Numbered from the stretch's first letter, positions 35,345 through 44,369 are shown. The stretch: 64,000 nucleotides of DNA from JADKHR01 sp041917295 (GCA_041917295.1 JAYRXX010000019.1:26854-90853), one strand, 5' to 3'. The notes: generated from the letters alone by a model not told the origin. Numbers and translations are program-made.

Positions 35345-36879
35345 AAATTCTTTTTTTATACCCCAATCTCCACGGGATGAACATGCTCCCTCCCGCGATT
35401 GCGCTTCTGGCCACGCTCTTGAAGCAACGCGGGCACGATGTCGATTTGTTTGATTCAACGAATTACCGAATCCCTGGGGAAGAGTGGTTCGATAGCGATA
35501 AGGAAAAGGAAAAAAATCTTAACGTTCGTCCCTTTGATTCGGGCATCCTCGACAAGGCCATCCATACCTCCGATGTGTTTGCTGATTTTCGAACCAAAAT
35601 TCGTTCCTTTTCCCCCGACTTGCTCGCTGTGTCCGTCACGGAAGATATTTTTCCTGTGGCGATTGAGCTCTTGCGACGTGTCCGAGATTTTGGGGTCCCA
35701 ACTTTGGTGGGAGGTGTCTTTCCCACTTTTGCCCCCGACCTGGTCCTCGGGTACCCGGAAGTGGATATGATCTGCAAAGGAGAAGGAGAAGAGGCTTTGG
35801 TGGAGCTCTGCGAGCGAATGCGATCGGGAAAGAATTTTGAGGACGTGCCCAATATATGGATTAAGAAAAGAGATGGAACCATTGTAAAAAATGAGATGGG
35901 TCCACTAGTGGATGTGGACAAGATGCCCCTTCTTGACTTTGGTCTGTTCGAAGACGCTCGTTTTTACCGCCCGATGCAAGGACGGGTTTGGCGAATGTTG
36001 CCTGTGGAGACCCATCGGGGATGTCCCTACACCTGTGCCTTTTGCAATTCGCCATCTCAGAACACCCTTTACAAAGGGGAAATCAATCAGAAGTTCTTTC
36101 GGAAAAGGGCATTTCGTAAAGTCCACGAAGAGTTAAGACATTACATTGCCAGCTACAAGGCGGAGGCGTTTTATTTTTGGGCGGATACGTTTTTTGCCTA
36201 CACCGAAAAAGAGTTTGACGAGTTTTGTGAGATGTACTCGGATATCCGTCTTCCGTTTTGGTGCCAGACTCGAGCCGAAACAATTACGGAGGAGCGCGTT
36301 CGCAAATTGCAAAACGTGGGATTGATGCGAATGGCTTTTGGTGTGGAACATGGGAACCCGGAATTCCGACGAAGGGTGGTCCGAAGGCATCTGTCCAACG
36401 AATGCATGATTGATGCGTTTCGGACCGTGTCTCGGGTCGGGGTGCCCTTTAGCGTGAACAATATTGTGGGTTTCCCAACGGAAACGCGGGATTTGGCCAT
36501 GGACACCGTGATGTTGAATCGTCATTTTAAAGCGGACAGTACGAACGCTTACAGCTACAGTCCGTTTCACGGCACTCCTTTGAGGCAAATGGCCGAATCG
36601 TTGAGATTCGTTGAGCCGGGAACCATTGCGCGTTCGGTCACCAAACGAAGTATGCTTAAAATGCCGGGTTTCACTCCGAATGAAATTGAAGGATTGCGAC
36701 GGTGTTTTGTGATGTATGTTAAAATGCCCGAAAAGTATTGGCCCGAGATCAAAAAGGCCGAATCATTGACTCCGGAAGGAGATTCCATTTGGCGTCGTCT
36801 TCGTGATGAGTGCGCAGAAAAATACATGCACTGGACGGACAGCGACGGGGTGCACGCGGGGGAAATGTCGGTTGGTTGA
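35341..36879 (+). CDS. B12-binding-domain radical SAM protein (BchE/MiaB-like barrel)
   Basis: A 512-residue protein. The N terminus (1-150) is a cobalamin-binding-like Rossmann domain (LYPNLHGMNMLPPAIALLAT, VGGVFPTFAPDLVL); the radical SAM barrel follows with C228, C232 and C235 in HRGCPYTCAFCNSP and FGVEHGNPEFRR further on. Enzymes of this class methylate inert carbons or catalyse cyclisations. ATG overlaps the preceding gene (ATGA). In this locus it may methylate or rearrange a sugar carbon. The classical DxHxxG cobalamin motif is not evident, so B12 binding is inferred from fold only. Confidence 0.8.
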   Translation: MKILFLYPNLHGMNMLPPAIALLATLLKQRGHDVDLFDSTNYRIPGEEWFDSDKEKEKNLNVRPFDSGILDKAIHTSDVFADFRTKIRSFSPDLLAVSVTEDIFPVAIELLRRVRDFGVPTLVGGVFPTFAPDLVLGYPEVDMICKGEGEEALVELCERMRSGKNFEDVPNIWIKKRDGTIVKNEMGPLVDVDKMPLLDFGLFEDARFYRPMQGRVWRMLPVETHRGCPYTCAFCNSPSQNTLYKGEINQKFFRKRAFRKVHEELRHYIASYKAEAFYFWADTFFAYTEKEFDEFCEMYSDIRLPFWCQTRAETITEERVRKLQNVGLMRMAFGVEHGNPEFRRRVVRRHLSNECMIDAFRTVSRVGVPFSVNNIVGFPTETRDLAMDTVMLNRHFKADSTNAYSYSPFHGTPLRQMAESLRFVEPGTIARSVTKRSMLKMPGFTPNEIEGLRRCFVMYVKMPEKYWPEIKKAESLTPEGDSIWRRLRDECAEKYMHWTDSDGVHAGEMSVG

Positions 36880-36907
36880 AAATGGATTACTCGGGGAATG
36901 AACAGCG

Positions 36908-37840
36908 ATGACAGCAAAGAGGATTTACATAGCCACCGCTACCTTTGGACAAACGGACCGGTCCGTTTTTGATTTGCTGCGAGCCCACCGTTTTGAATAC
37001 CACATCAATAATTTAGGCCGCACGCTTCGCCCATCAGAGATGAGGGAGAAAATGGGGTCTTGTGTGGGCGTCGTGGCGGGTTTGGAGCCTTATACGTCCG
37101 AAACCCTTCCAGGGCTTCCCGAGCTTCGGGTCATCAGCCGATGCGGCGTCGGGATGGAAAACATCGATCTTCGTCTTTGTCAAGCGCGTGGGATCGACGT
37201 TTGTTCCACTCCCGAGGGCCCGACTCAAGCTGTGGCCGAACTGACCCTGGCGCTCGTGTTGAATTTGCTTCGACATGTGTCGGTCGCCGATCACAACTTG
37301 CGGACGGGGCTCTGGGCAAGGCAAACGGGGTTTCTGCTCTCAGAAGTGATCGTAGGGGTTCTTGGGTTGGGGCGCATTGGGAGGCGGTTGGCGGAAATGG
37401 TTCGCTCCTTGGGGGGGCATGTCCTTGGGGCGGATCTTCGGATCAATCAAGAATGGTGTCGTCGTCATGAGATTCATACGTGTTCCAGGAGCGAATTGAT
37501 CGAAAAATGCGATGTGCTGTGTCTGCATCTTCCGATGGCCGAGGACCTGAGGCACGTGATTGGGGAAGCGCAAATGGCGAGTATGAAAAAAGGGTCTTTT
37601 CTCGTGAACACGGCGCGCGGAGAGTTAGTTGATGAATTCGCTTTGGCGCGTGCGATCGACTCTGGCCATCTGGCTGGGGCCGCTCTTGATGTGTTTGAGC
37701 GTGAACCGTATGAGGGCATCTTGAAGGATAACAAAAACGTGATTCTCACACCTCACATCGGGTCTTACGCTCGCGCGGCGCGAGAAACCATGGAACGCGA
37801 AGCCGTCGCAAACCTATTGTCCGCGTTGGAAAAGTTGTGA
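36908..37840 (+). CDS. D-isomer-specific 2-hydroxyacid dehydrogenase (SerA-like)
   Basis: A 310-residue NAD-dependent dehydrogenase. The C-terminal catalytic residues are in place: Arg in NTARGELVDE (the RG pair), Glu in FEREPYE, and His in LTPHIGSYARAA. The NAD-binding loop is VLGLGRIGRRLAEM around residue 152. The family oxidises or reduces 2-hydroxy acids such as 3-phosphoglycerate, glycerate or erythronate-phosphate. In a module with a PLP aminotransferase it could supply a keto acid for transamination, like SerA/SerC, but on a pathway-specific substrate. A regulatory ACT domain is absent. Confidence 0.83.
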   Translation: MTAKRIYIATATFGQTDRSVFDLLRAHRFEYHINNLGRTLRPSEMREKMGSCVGVVAGLEPYTSETLPGLPELRVISRCGVGMENIDLRLCQARGIDVCSTPEGPTQAVAELTLALVLNLLRHVSVADHNLRTGLWARQTGFLLSEVIVGVLGLGRIGRRLAEMVRSLGGHVLGADLRINQEWCRRHEIHTCSRSELIEKCDVLCLHLPMAEDLRHVIGEAQMASMKKGSFLVNTARGELVDEFALARAIDSGHLAGAALDVFEREPYEGILKDNKNVILTPHIGSYARAARETMEREAVANLLSALEKL

Positions 37841-37878
37841 AGAGGGGCCAATCTCGAACAGATTCGAAAGGAGCGAGC

Positions 37879-38757
37879 ATGAATGTGATTGTTTTCGGTG
37901 GGGCGGGTTTTGTGGGAAGTCACGTGGCCGATGCGTTATCGGAGGCGGGATATGTGGTTACAATTTTTGATAAACGACCATCGTTGTATCTTCGGGATGG
38001 TCAAAAAATGATAGTCGGCGACATGATGGATAAGGCGTTGTTGTCTCGAGCGTTGGAAGGACAAAAATTAATTTTTAATTTCGCCGGTTACGCCGATGTC
38101 GAATCATCGAGGGATTTCCCGATCGAAACGGTTCAAAACAATATTCTTGTCAACGCTTTGCTACTCGACACCATAAAAGGCAATGACATCGAGCGGTATG
38201 TGTTTGCCAGCACGATGTATGTCTACAGCCGATTTGGAACCTTTTATCGCGTCAGCAAGCAGGCCTGTGAGGGGTACATTGAAACTTTCAACGAGATCCA
38301 CGGAATTCCTTATACGATCTTGAGATTCGGATCCCTCTATGGGCCCCGGGCCGATGAAAATAATGGCATTCAATTCTTGATCCGTAGCGCCATGAAAGAC
38401 GGGTGCATTTCTTATTGGGGAAGTGGGGAAGAAATTCGAGAGTATATCCATGTTCAAGATGCGGCGCGGAGCGTGATTGATGCGCTTAAACCCGAATTTA
38501 AAAATAGGTGTCTTCTCCTTACGGGCACTCAACCAATGAAAGTCAAAGACCTCATCGCGATGATTCAAGAAATCATGGGGAAAAAATTGGATGTCGTTTT
38601 CAAGGCGCAGGATCGGATCCCCCTTCGGGGTGCGCATTATCATTCAACTCCCTATTCTTACGATCCCAAAATAGCCCTTAAAATTGTTCGGACCGAATTC
38701 GTTGATTTGGGCCAGGGATTGTTGGGATTGATCGAGGACTTGGGATCGTTGCGGTGA
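37879..38757 (+). CDS. NAD-dependent epimerase/dehydratase (extended SDR)
   Basis: A 292-residue SDR, slightly short for the family. VFGGAGFVGSHVADAL is the NAD loop, FNFAGYADVESS the following conserved region, ASTMYVYSRFG the Ser-containing strand and FYRVSKQAC the YxxxK catalytic pair. ATG at 37879 has GAAAGGAGCGAG upstream, a clear SD, so the longer frame from 37837 is not used. The residual upstream stretch is the 3' neighbour's end plus 38 bases. It may act on the nucleotide-activated product of the module. Confidence 0.83.
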   Translation: MNVIVFGGAGFVGSHVADALSEAGYVVTIFDKRPSLYLRDGQKMIVGDMMDKALLSRALEGQKLIFNFAGYADVESSRDFPIETVQNNILVNALLLDTIKGNDIERYVFASTMYVYSRFGTFYRVSKQACEGYIETFNEIHGIPYTILRFGSLYGPRADENNGIQFLIRSAMKDGCISYWGSGEEIREYIHVQDAARSVIDALKPEFKNRCLLLTGTQPMKVKDLIAMIQEIMGKKLDVVFKAQDRIPLRGAHYHSTPYSYDPKIALKIVRTEFVDLGQGLLGLIEDLGSLR

Positions 38758-39482
38758 GGCAATACAAGAATAGGACACGCCGGAGTTCGTGGAGGCGAAA
38801 AAGCGGCGTGTCGCCTTGGCCAGCCGCGGTTTTTTTTGACTGCGATGGGGTTATTCTTGAATCCACAAATATAAAGACCCGGGCGTTCCAGTCCCTCTTC
38901 GGCCATGAAGCAAATCATTGGCCAGCCATACGCCGGTATCACTTGAGTCACGCAGGAATTTCCCGTTTTCGGAAGTTTTCCTATATTTATAGTGAAATTC
39001 TGAAGCGTCCTTTTCCCCAATCGGAGCGTCTCCGCGTGAGTCGCGCTTTCGCCGATTATGTTAAAAATCGTCTTCTGGCCTGTCCGCTGGTTCCGGGAAT
39101 CGCTGATTTCTTGCGTTATTACCGGTGCATTCCTAAATTTGTTATTTCTGGCGCTCCCCAATCCGAATTGCGTTGGCTGTTGGAAAAACGGAATTTGTCC
39201 CGTTGGTTCACCGGCGTTTATGGATCTCCGCGAACGAAAGTTTCGTTGACCGGATCGATTTTAAACCGATTTCGTATTGTTCCCGACAATGCTTTGTGGA
39301 TCGGAGATGCCCTGGAAGATATGGACGCGGCGACCGCTTGGGGTGTTCCTTTTTTGGGGAGAGTTCGGAATCCTCGATCGAATCCGTTTCCTCCATCGAT
39401 TCCCACCATTCACGTTTTTAATAACCCTGATGGGGGAAGAATGATCAATTTACCTCGCCCCTCGGCGATCGAACCAGGATAA
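38754..39482 (+). CDS. HAD-superfamily phosphatase
   Basis: A 242-residue hydrolase. The nucleophile motif I FFDCDGVILES gives D29 (nucleophile) and D31 (acid/base); FVISGAPQSELR is motif II; a Lys in the RTKVSLTGSIL region and WIGDALEDMDAA (motif IV acidic pair) complete the set. The cap region matches small sugar-phosphate/nonulosonate phosphatases. It may dephosphorylate a NulO-9-phosphate or another phosphorylated product before cytidylylation. GTG start at 38754 overlaps the SDR stop; the first 20 residues are basic and could be a leader or a wrong start. Confidence 0.78.
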   Translation: MRQYKNRTRRSSWRRKSGVSPWPAAVFFDCDGVILESTNIKTRAFQSLFGHEANHWPAIRRYHLSHAGISRFRKFSYIYSEILKRPFPQSERLRVSRAFADYVKNRLLACPLVPGIADFLRYYRCIPKFVISGAPQSELRWLLEKRNLSRWFTGVYGSPRTKVSLTGSILNRFRIVPDNALWIGDALEDMDAATAWGVPFLGRVRNPRSNPFPPSIPTIHVFNNPDGGRMINLPRPSAIEPG

Positions 39483-39609
39483 CCTTGAAAAAAATGTGGA
39501 AAGGGAGCCCCTATTGATTGGAATTTTGATGGAAGCGGCTCGTTGCGAGAAAATCGACAAGGTCCTATCGGATTCGATTCGAACTTACAATGCATTTTGA
39601 TTCGTTTGG

Positions 39610-40560
39610 ATGTGTGAGTCGGACCATCTTGGATGTCTTGTGGTGAATTCATTGGATATATCGGTGATAATTCCGGCCTACAACGTGGAGCGTTTTGTGG
39701 AAGCCGCTGTGCGGAGCGCTTTGAACCAAACTCGGCCTCCCCGGGAAATTTTGGTGGTGGACGACGGTTCAACTGATGGGACTTCCACCATTCTTGCCCG
39801 CTTCGGAACACCGGTTCGGGTAATTCATCGAAAAAACGGGGGAGTCGGAGCCGCCCGGAATTCCGGTATTCTACAGGCGCAGTCGACTTGGGTGGCTCTA
39901 TTGGACGCGGATGATATGTGGCACTCCCAAAAGTTGGAACGGTTCGCCGCTCTCATGGACACAGGTCCAAAAGCGGATTTGTTCTATTCCGACGCTATAC
40001 AAATAGATCAGGAATCCCGGCCGGAAAGATTATTGCGTGTTCCAGATTCAATAGATGGAATTCGCGACCGTCTCTTATGTAAGAATTTTATCGTGACTTC
40101 AACCACTCTGTTTCGACGAGAGGCGGCCTTGTCGGAGGGACTTTTCCGAGAGGATTTTCTTTGCCCAGCGGGTGTCGAAGACTGGGAATTTTTTTTGCGT
40201 CTGGCAAAAAATTCAATTGCACGGGTGGCGGGAGCATGGACTTTTTACCGCCGGCATTCATCCAGCGCCATTCAAACCAATTACCATCGTTTGCTTAAAG
40301 ATGCCGAACGCGTTCTTGCAATGAATCGAGGTTGGGCTTCCGCGCGTGTCATGGCGGAGGCCCAATCTCAGGTCTATTTTGATAGTGGGATAAGACATTT
40401 GTCGGCTGGGGATATGGCCGGAGCTCGTCGGGATTTCCGATCCGCTTGGAAAGGACCTGCAACAAAATGGGCTGGAGGGGTTTTGTGGTGCTTCACTTTT
40501 TTTGGTGCTGGCGGAGTTCGTGTTCTATTGGGTTTGTGGCGATTTTTTCGCCTTGGGTGA
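39610..40560 (+). CDS. Family 2 glycosyltransferase
   Basis: A 316-residue GT-A enzyme. ISVIIPAYNVERFVEAAVRS, VVDDGSTDGT and ALLDADDMWHSQKL (DxD) are the classical GT2 motifs; a C-terminal hydrophobic segment of about 25 residues (GGVLWCFTFFGAGGVRVLLGLW) may tether it to the membrane. It follows the HAD gene after a 127-base gap with no other gene. The start could be ATG 39610 or the later GTGs at 39640/39643, since no SD is obvious; the GT2 motifs begin right after either. Probable role is transfer of a sugar in the surface glycan. Confidence 0.8.
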   Translation: MCESDHLGCLVVNSLDISVIIPAYNVERFVEAAVRSALNQTRPPREILVVDDGSTDGTSTILARFGTPVRVIHRKNGGVGAARNSGILQAQSTWVALLDADDMWHSQKLERFAALMDTGPKADLFYSDAIQIDQESRPERLLRVPDSIDGIRDRLLCKNFIVTSTTLFRREAALSEGLFREDFLCPAGVEDWEFFLRLAKNSIARVAGAWTFYRRHSSSAIQTNYHRLLKDAERVLAMNRGWASARVMAEAQSQVYFDSGIRHLSAGDMAGARRDFRSAWKGPATKWAGGVLWCFTFFGAGGVRVLLGLWRFFRLG

Positions 40561-40761
40561 TTCTGATTCGTTTGCCTATTGAAATGTTTAATTCCGGTGG
40601 AGTAAGAAAAAAACTGCAAAGGGAAAAGTTTGCTTTGGTTAAATATCCCTCAGTTGAGGAAGCATAATGATCGGGACCCCTCTCGTTTGTTCAAATTTCA
40701 CCAGATTTGTTCCGGATGAGAGAGCAAAAGGCGCTAAGCGAGTAGGAATGGGATTTTTAGC

Positions 40762-41907
40762 ATGAGTTTGTCTATTCTACACATCCTTCCTGGGTTGGCG
40801 GTAGGAGGCTCGGAGTTGACGGTGTTTCGGCTTGCCCGTGAGGAGCGAGAGCGCGGGATCGACAGTCAAGTTCTCAGTCTCCAGGGCGCTGGACCGTTAA
40901 GTCCCCGTTTCGACCGAGAGAAAATTCCAATCAGGGGTCTTCGGTTTTCTGATGTGGTAAGCGTCTTTTCTGTCGGAAGGTTTCCTTTGGGATCAAAGCC
41001 TCATTCTTTCGATGTGATCGATGGATGGCTTTACTCCGGTAACTTGGCTGCGGGGTTGCTCGCAGGAGGGGGGCGCAAGATCCCGGTTATCTGGAACCTC
41101 ATGCAAGGCAACTTGGGTCCCGAAGTGAACAGTCCTAAAATTAGAGCGTATATAAAGATCGGCGCCCGTTATTCCAGTCGCTGGCCGTCGAAGATCGTTT
41201 GCAATTCCGTGTTAGCTAAAAGGGCCCACGAAAATATCGGATACGACTCAACGCGGATGATGGTCATTCCAAATGGGATCGATACCAACACCTTTCGTCC
41301 CGACCCGGCCAAACGTACCCAGTTCAGAGAAAAATATTCATTGTTCAATAAGACCCTCGTCATTGGCCATCTGGGCCGATGGGACCCTCACAAGGACCAT
41401 CGAACGCTTTTGTCTGCGTTTGGCTTGGTAGCGGGGCGGGAGGTGAACGCCCACCTCTTTTTGGCGGGCCCCGGTGTGTCCGCAGCGAATTCGTTGCTGA
41501 TGGAGTGGGTCCGCCAAACGGGGGCCGCTGACCGCATCCATCTCTTGGGCCCTGTGGAGGACTCGCCCGGTTTCCTGGCCGGTCTCGACCTGTTTTGCCT
41601 GTCCTCGGTGGGGGAAAGTTCCTCCTACGCTCTCGCGGAAGCCATGGCGTGCGGTATCCCGGCCGTGGCAACCGATGTGGGCGACGCGCGGGATGTGGTG
41701 GGGGACACCGGTGTTGTTGTCCCACCCGCCCAACCCCAGGCTTTTTCCGAGGGCATCCAGCGTTTGGCTTCTTTGACCGCCGCGGATCGAACCAGGCTGG
41801 GCGCACAAGCCCGGGAGCGCATCGTTCAGAATTACTCGTTCAAAAAAATGGTGGATGCGTACCAATCCTTGTATCAGGCTGTTCTTGGGAAAGATTGCCA
41901 TTCCTAA
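40762..41907 (+). CDS. Family 4 glycosyltransferase (GT-B)
   Basis: A 381-residue GT4/GT1-type enzyme. N-terminal LHILPGLAVGGSELTVFRLA is typical of the acceptor domain; C-terminal VIGHLGRWDPHKDHRTLLSAF and FCLSSVGESSSYALAEAMACGIPAVATD carry the donor-binding E-x7-E pattern. It is separated from the upstream GT2 by 201 bases without a recognisable gene. Likely inner-membrane-associated transferase of the same surface glycan. A hairpin AACCGGG-ATC-CCCGGTT overlaps its stop codon but lacks a T run. Confidence 0.85.
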   Translation: MSLSILHILPGLAVGGSELTVFRLAREERERGIDSQVLSLQGAGPLSPRFDREKIPIRGLRFSDVVSVFSVGRFPLGSKPHSFDVIDGWLYSGNLAAGLLAGGGRKIPVIWNLMQGNLGPEVNSPKIRAYIKIGARYSSRWPSKIVCNSVLAKRAHENIGYDSTRMMVIPNGIDTNTFRPDPAKRTQFREKYSLFNKTLVIGHLGRWDPHKDHRTLLSAFGLVAGREVNAHLFLAGPGVSAANSLLMEWVRQTGAADRIHLLGPVEDSPGFLAGLDLFCLSSVGESSSYALAEAMACGIPAVATDVGDARDVVGDTGVVVPPAQPQAFSEGIQRLASLTAADRTRLGAQARERIVQNYSFKKMVDAYQSLYQAVLGKDCHS

Positions 41908-42018
41908 CCGGGATCCCCGGTTGGGACAGGTCTCCCGTCGACAGAGCGTTGAACAGAATTTTCCAGCCGCTGTCGATGAGACAGACCGGTTAACTGATTT
42001 TTTTGGGCTAATATCGTG

Positions 42019-43158
42019 ATGGTTCTGAGCGGTCAAAATAAATTAATAAATTATCGATGTCTCATTTCTCCAAACGCCTTTAAGGGGTCGCTGACCGCCG
42101 GTCAGGCGGCGAGAGCCATGGACGTGGGCGTTCGCCGGGCGGGGGGGGCGGCTGTTTTGTTGCCTCTGGCCGACGGAGGGGATGGAACGTTGGATGTCCT
42201 TCAAAATCCGCTTGGTTTGAAAATCGGAAAATCGCGGGTGTTGGATCCTTTGGGACGAGCCGTGACGGCGCGGTGGGGATATAATCCAAATACCCACTGG
42301 GCCGTGGTGGAAATGGCCCGGGCCTCCGGTCTGGCCCTGTTAAAAAACCGTGAACGGGATCCATTGAAAACCACCAGTTACGGAACGGGGCAACTGATCC
42401 GTGCGGCGGTTCGGGCAGGGGCTCGGAAAATATTATTGGGGCTCGGAGGAAGCGCCACGGTCGATGGGGGGCTTGGCCTCCTCCAGGCGTTGGGGGCCAC
42501 GGTCACGATTCAAAATGCCGGGCAGACGATGCGCCTTAACCGGTGCGTAACCGGGGAAGATTTAGAAAAGATCGAAGATGTGGATCCCTCTTCTGTGATG
42601 CGACTTCTGAAGGGTGTTCAACTTCGTGTCCTGTGCGACGTGCAAAATCCGTTGTTGGGGCCGCGGGGGGCCGCGCGGGCGTTTGGTCCTCAAAAGGGAG
42701 CGAGTCCGGCCGATGTGGCCCGGTTGGAGCGGGGTCTGAAACGATTGGGGGCGCTCGCGTCTTCCCAGGGAAAAGATATTTCAAATATCCCCGGGACCGG
42801 GGCGGCTGGCGGGGCCGCGGCGGGACTTCTTGGGTTTGCAAACGCGCGCCTCGAACGGGGCGCGGAAACCATTTTTCGTTTGATCCATTTGGAAAAACAG
42901 ATTCAGCGGGCGGATGTGGTGATCACGGGGGAAGGGCGGGTTGACCGTACATCCTGGGAAGGCAAAGCGTTGGGACATTTGCTTCGCTTGTGCCGCCAAC
43001 ATGATAAACCTCTCATTGTATTGGCTGGCGGGGTTGGCCCCGGGGGGACTCGTCGAGGGGTCCGAATCGTTTCTCTTGGAACCCCGGCGATCAGTCTGAA
43101 CAAAAAAATGCGGCGGGCCAGATCGTTGATCACGCAGGCTTGCATGAACCTTTTGTAA
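42019..43158 (+). CDS. Glycerate 2-kinase (GlxK/GarK family)
   Basis: A 379-residue kinase. SPNAFKGSLTAGQAARAM, PLADGGDGTLDVL, LLGLGGSATVDGGLGLLQALG and VVITGEGRVDRTSWEGKA are the conserved glycerate kinase blocks in order. It phosphorylates D-glycerate to 2-phosphoglycerate in the cytoplasm. ATG at 42019 follows an in-frame GTG at 42016; the family normally starts within about 15 residues of the SPNAFKG motif, consistent with either. It closes the plus-strand glycan region; a link to the 2-hydroxyacid dehydrogenase at 36908 (glycerate/hydroxypyruvate metabolism) is possible but speculative. Confidence 0.85.
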   Translation: MVLSGQNKLINYRCLISPNAFKGSLTAGQAARAMDVGVRRAGGAAVLLPLADGGDGTLDVLQNPLGLKIGKSRVLDPLGRAVTARWGYNPNTHWAVVEMARASGLALLKNRERDPLKTTSYGTGQLIRAAVRAGARKILLGLGGSATVDGGLGLLQALGATVTIQNAGQTMRLNRCVTGEDLEKIEDVDPSSVMRLLKGVQLRVLCDVQNPLLGPRGAARAFGPQKGASPADVARLERGLKRLGALASSQGKDISNIPGTGAAGGAAAGLLGFANARLERGAETIFRLIHLEKQIQRADVVITGEGRVDRTSWEGKALGHLLRLCRQHDKPLIVLAGGVGPGGTRRGVRIVSLGTPAISLNKKMRRARSLITQACMNLL

Positions 43159-43230
43159 GGGCAAACGCTGCGTCGAATTCAAAATATGGATAAGGTGATT
43201 TTATTGGGACGGATGATTCCATAAAAAATT

Positions 43231-43259
43231 TTGCCTAACGTCCCCGGTTTGACTACAAT
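43231..43259 (+). promoter_or_regulatory. Sigma70-like promoter of the DsbA-MauE-DegT operon
   Basis: TTGCCT at 43231-43236 and TACAAT at 43254-43259 are separated by 17 bases, a near-consensus sigma70 layout. The predicted start of transcription is about 43266, some 20 bases before the ATG at 43288. The element lies in the 129-base gap after the glycerate kinase gene, so it would separate the redox operon from the glycan region. Confidence 0.6.
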
Positions 43260-43287
43260 TTGACGAGCATGACTGATGAGGTGCTTT

Positions 43288-43908
43288 ATGGATAAGACGA
43301 AAAAACGCGTGTGGGTCGGGTTGGGACTGTTGGCGGTGGCGGCGGTTTCGGTGGCGGTGGGCCGGCAGACGCCGGGTTTTTCCGGTGAGGCCCCGGCCTA
43401 TCGGCAAAAGGGGCCGGCCCGGGCCCGGGTGGTGATCACGGAATATTCGGATTTTCAGTGCCCCAAATGCGGTCAGGCGGTGCCGATCATCAACAACCTG
43501 TTGGCCACGTACCCCAACGACGTACGGTTGGTGTTTCACCATTCTCCGTTGAAACAACACAAGTGGGCCGTGTTGGCCGCCCAAGCGGCGGAGTCGGCGG
43601 GGTTGCAAAACAAGTTTTGGGAATACGCCGAACATTTGTTCAGCAAGCAAACCGAATGGTCTTCCGTTGAAGATCCAAAATCCTTCTTCACCGCTTACGC
43701 CAAAGAAGTCGGTTTGGACGTGGACCTTTTCTCCAAAGATCTCGAAAGCCCCCTTGTGGTTGAAAAAGTCCGTAAGGAAAAAGAGCAGGCCGACGCTCTT
43801 GAAATTCCAGCCACGCCCACTTTTTTCATTAACGACCGCATGCTGGTCGGCGATACCCAACTGGCGGGCAACGGAGCCCGATACATAGAACAGGAGTTGG
43901 CTCGATGA
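43288..43908 (+). CDS. DsbA-like thiol:disulfide oxidoreductase, periplasmic
   Basis: A 206-residue thioredoxin-fold protein. An N-terminal hydrophobic segment (about 9-24, GLGLLAVAAVSVAVG) looks like a signal anchor; the active site is C58-P-K-C61 in FQCPKC, and the cis-Pro loop is EIPATPTFFIN. DsbA/BDB-type proteins catalyse or isomerise disulfides. ATG 43288 with GAGGTG upstream is preferred over ATG 43276. It is coupled to a MauE-like membrane protein by ATGA, a pair that normally works together in periplasmic disulfide or electron transfer. Confidence 0.84.
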   Translation: MDKTKKRVWVGLGLLAVAAVSVAVGRQTPGFSGEAPAYRQKGPARARVVITEYSDFQCPKCGQAVPIINNLLATYPNDVRLVFHHSPLKQHKWAVLAAQAAESAGLQNKFWEYAEHLFSKQTEWSSVEDPKSFFTAYAKEVGLDVDLFSKDLESPLVVEKVRKEKEQADALEIPATPTFFINDRMLVGDTQLAGNGARYIEQELAR

Positions 43909-44369
43909 AAAAAGCGTGGACATCTTTTTTGGGATACGCGGCGCCTGTTTTTCGGGTGGCGGCCGGGGCCGTGTTGGCCCTGTCGGGTTATTTAAAGGCG
44001 GTGCGTCCTCCGGCGGAGTTTGAGGCCACGTTGGCGTCTTACTGGTTTTTCCCGGGCGTGTTGGTGGCCGTGCTGGCGCGGGTTTTGCCATGGGCGGAGT
44101 TGATCTTGGGCCTGTTTTTGGCGGCGGGCTATTTCACCCGCGCCTCAGCGTTGGCGGCCGCGGCCCTTTACGCGGGATTTGTGAGCGTGTTGGCCCAGGC
44201 AATTTTGCGAAAAGTGCCGTTAAATGACTGCGGTTGCTTTGGCCAGGTGGGGCCCCATTTACAGCCGATTCAGGCGCTGAGCTTGGACGCGGCATTATTG
44301 GCCTTTTGCCTGTTGGTTTTTTTTGACCGAGAAATGAAGCTCACCGCCGATCGGTGGATTGAACGATGA
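43905..44369 (+). CDS. MauE/DoxX-like redox membrane protein
   Basis: A 154-residue protein with four membrane segments. FRVAAGAVLALSGYLKAVRP resembles the DoxX/MauE start, and C109 and C111 in NDCGCFG form the periplasmic dicysteine motif of MauE, which supports disulfide/redox chemistry of MauD-like partners. It overlaps both neighbours by four bases (ATGA), so it is expressed with the DsbA-like protein and the DegT aminotransferase. The pairing suggests it passes electrons to or from the DsbA-like protein at the membrane. Confidence 0.82.
   Translation: MKKAWTSFLGYAAPVFRVAAGAVLALSGYLKAVRPPAEFEATLASYWFFPGVLVAVLARVLPWAELILGLFLAAGYFTRASALAAAALYAGFVSVLAQAILRKVPLNDCGCFGQVGPHLQPIQALSLDAALLAFCLLVFFDREMKLTADRWIER

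Noticed and set aside
40446..40667. 73-residue plus-strand frame after the GT2 gene
   Set aside because: It starts inside the GT2 gene in another frame. The last 35 residues beyond the GT2 stop have a normal composition, but there is no start or SD of their own.
41906..41922. Hairpin AACCGGG-ATC-CCCGGTT at the GT4 stop codon
   Set aside because: A good seven-pair stem, but with no T run after it and overlapping the stop codon, so I do not call it a terminator.
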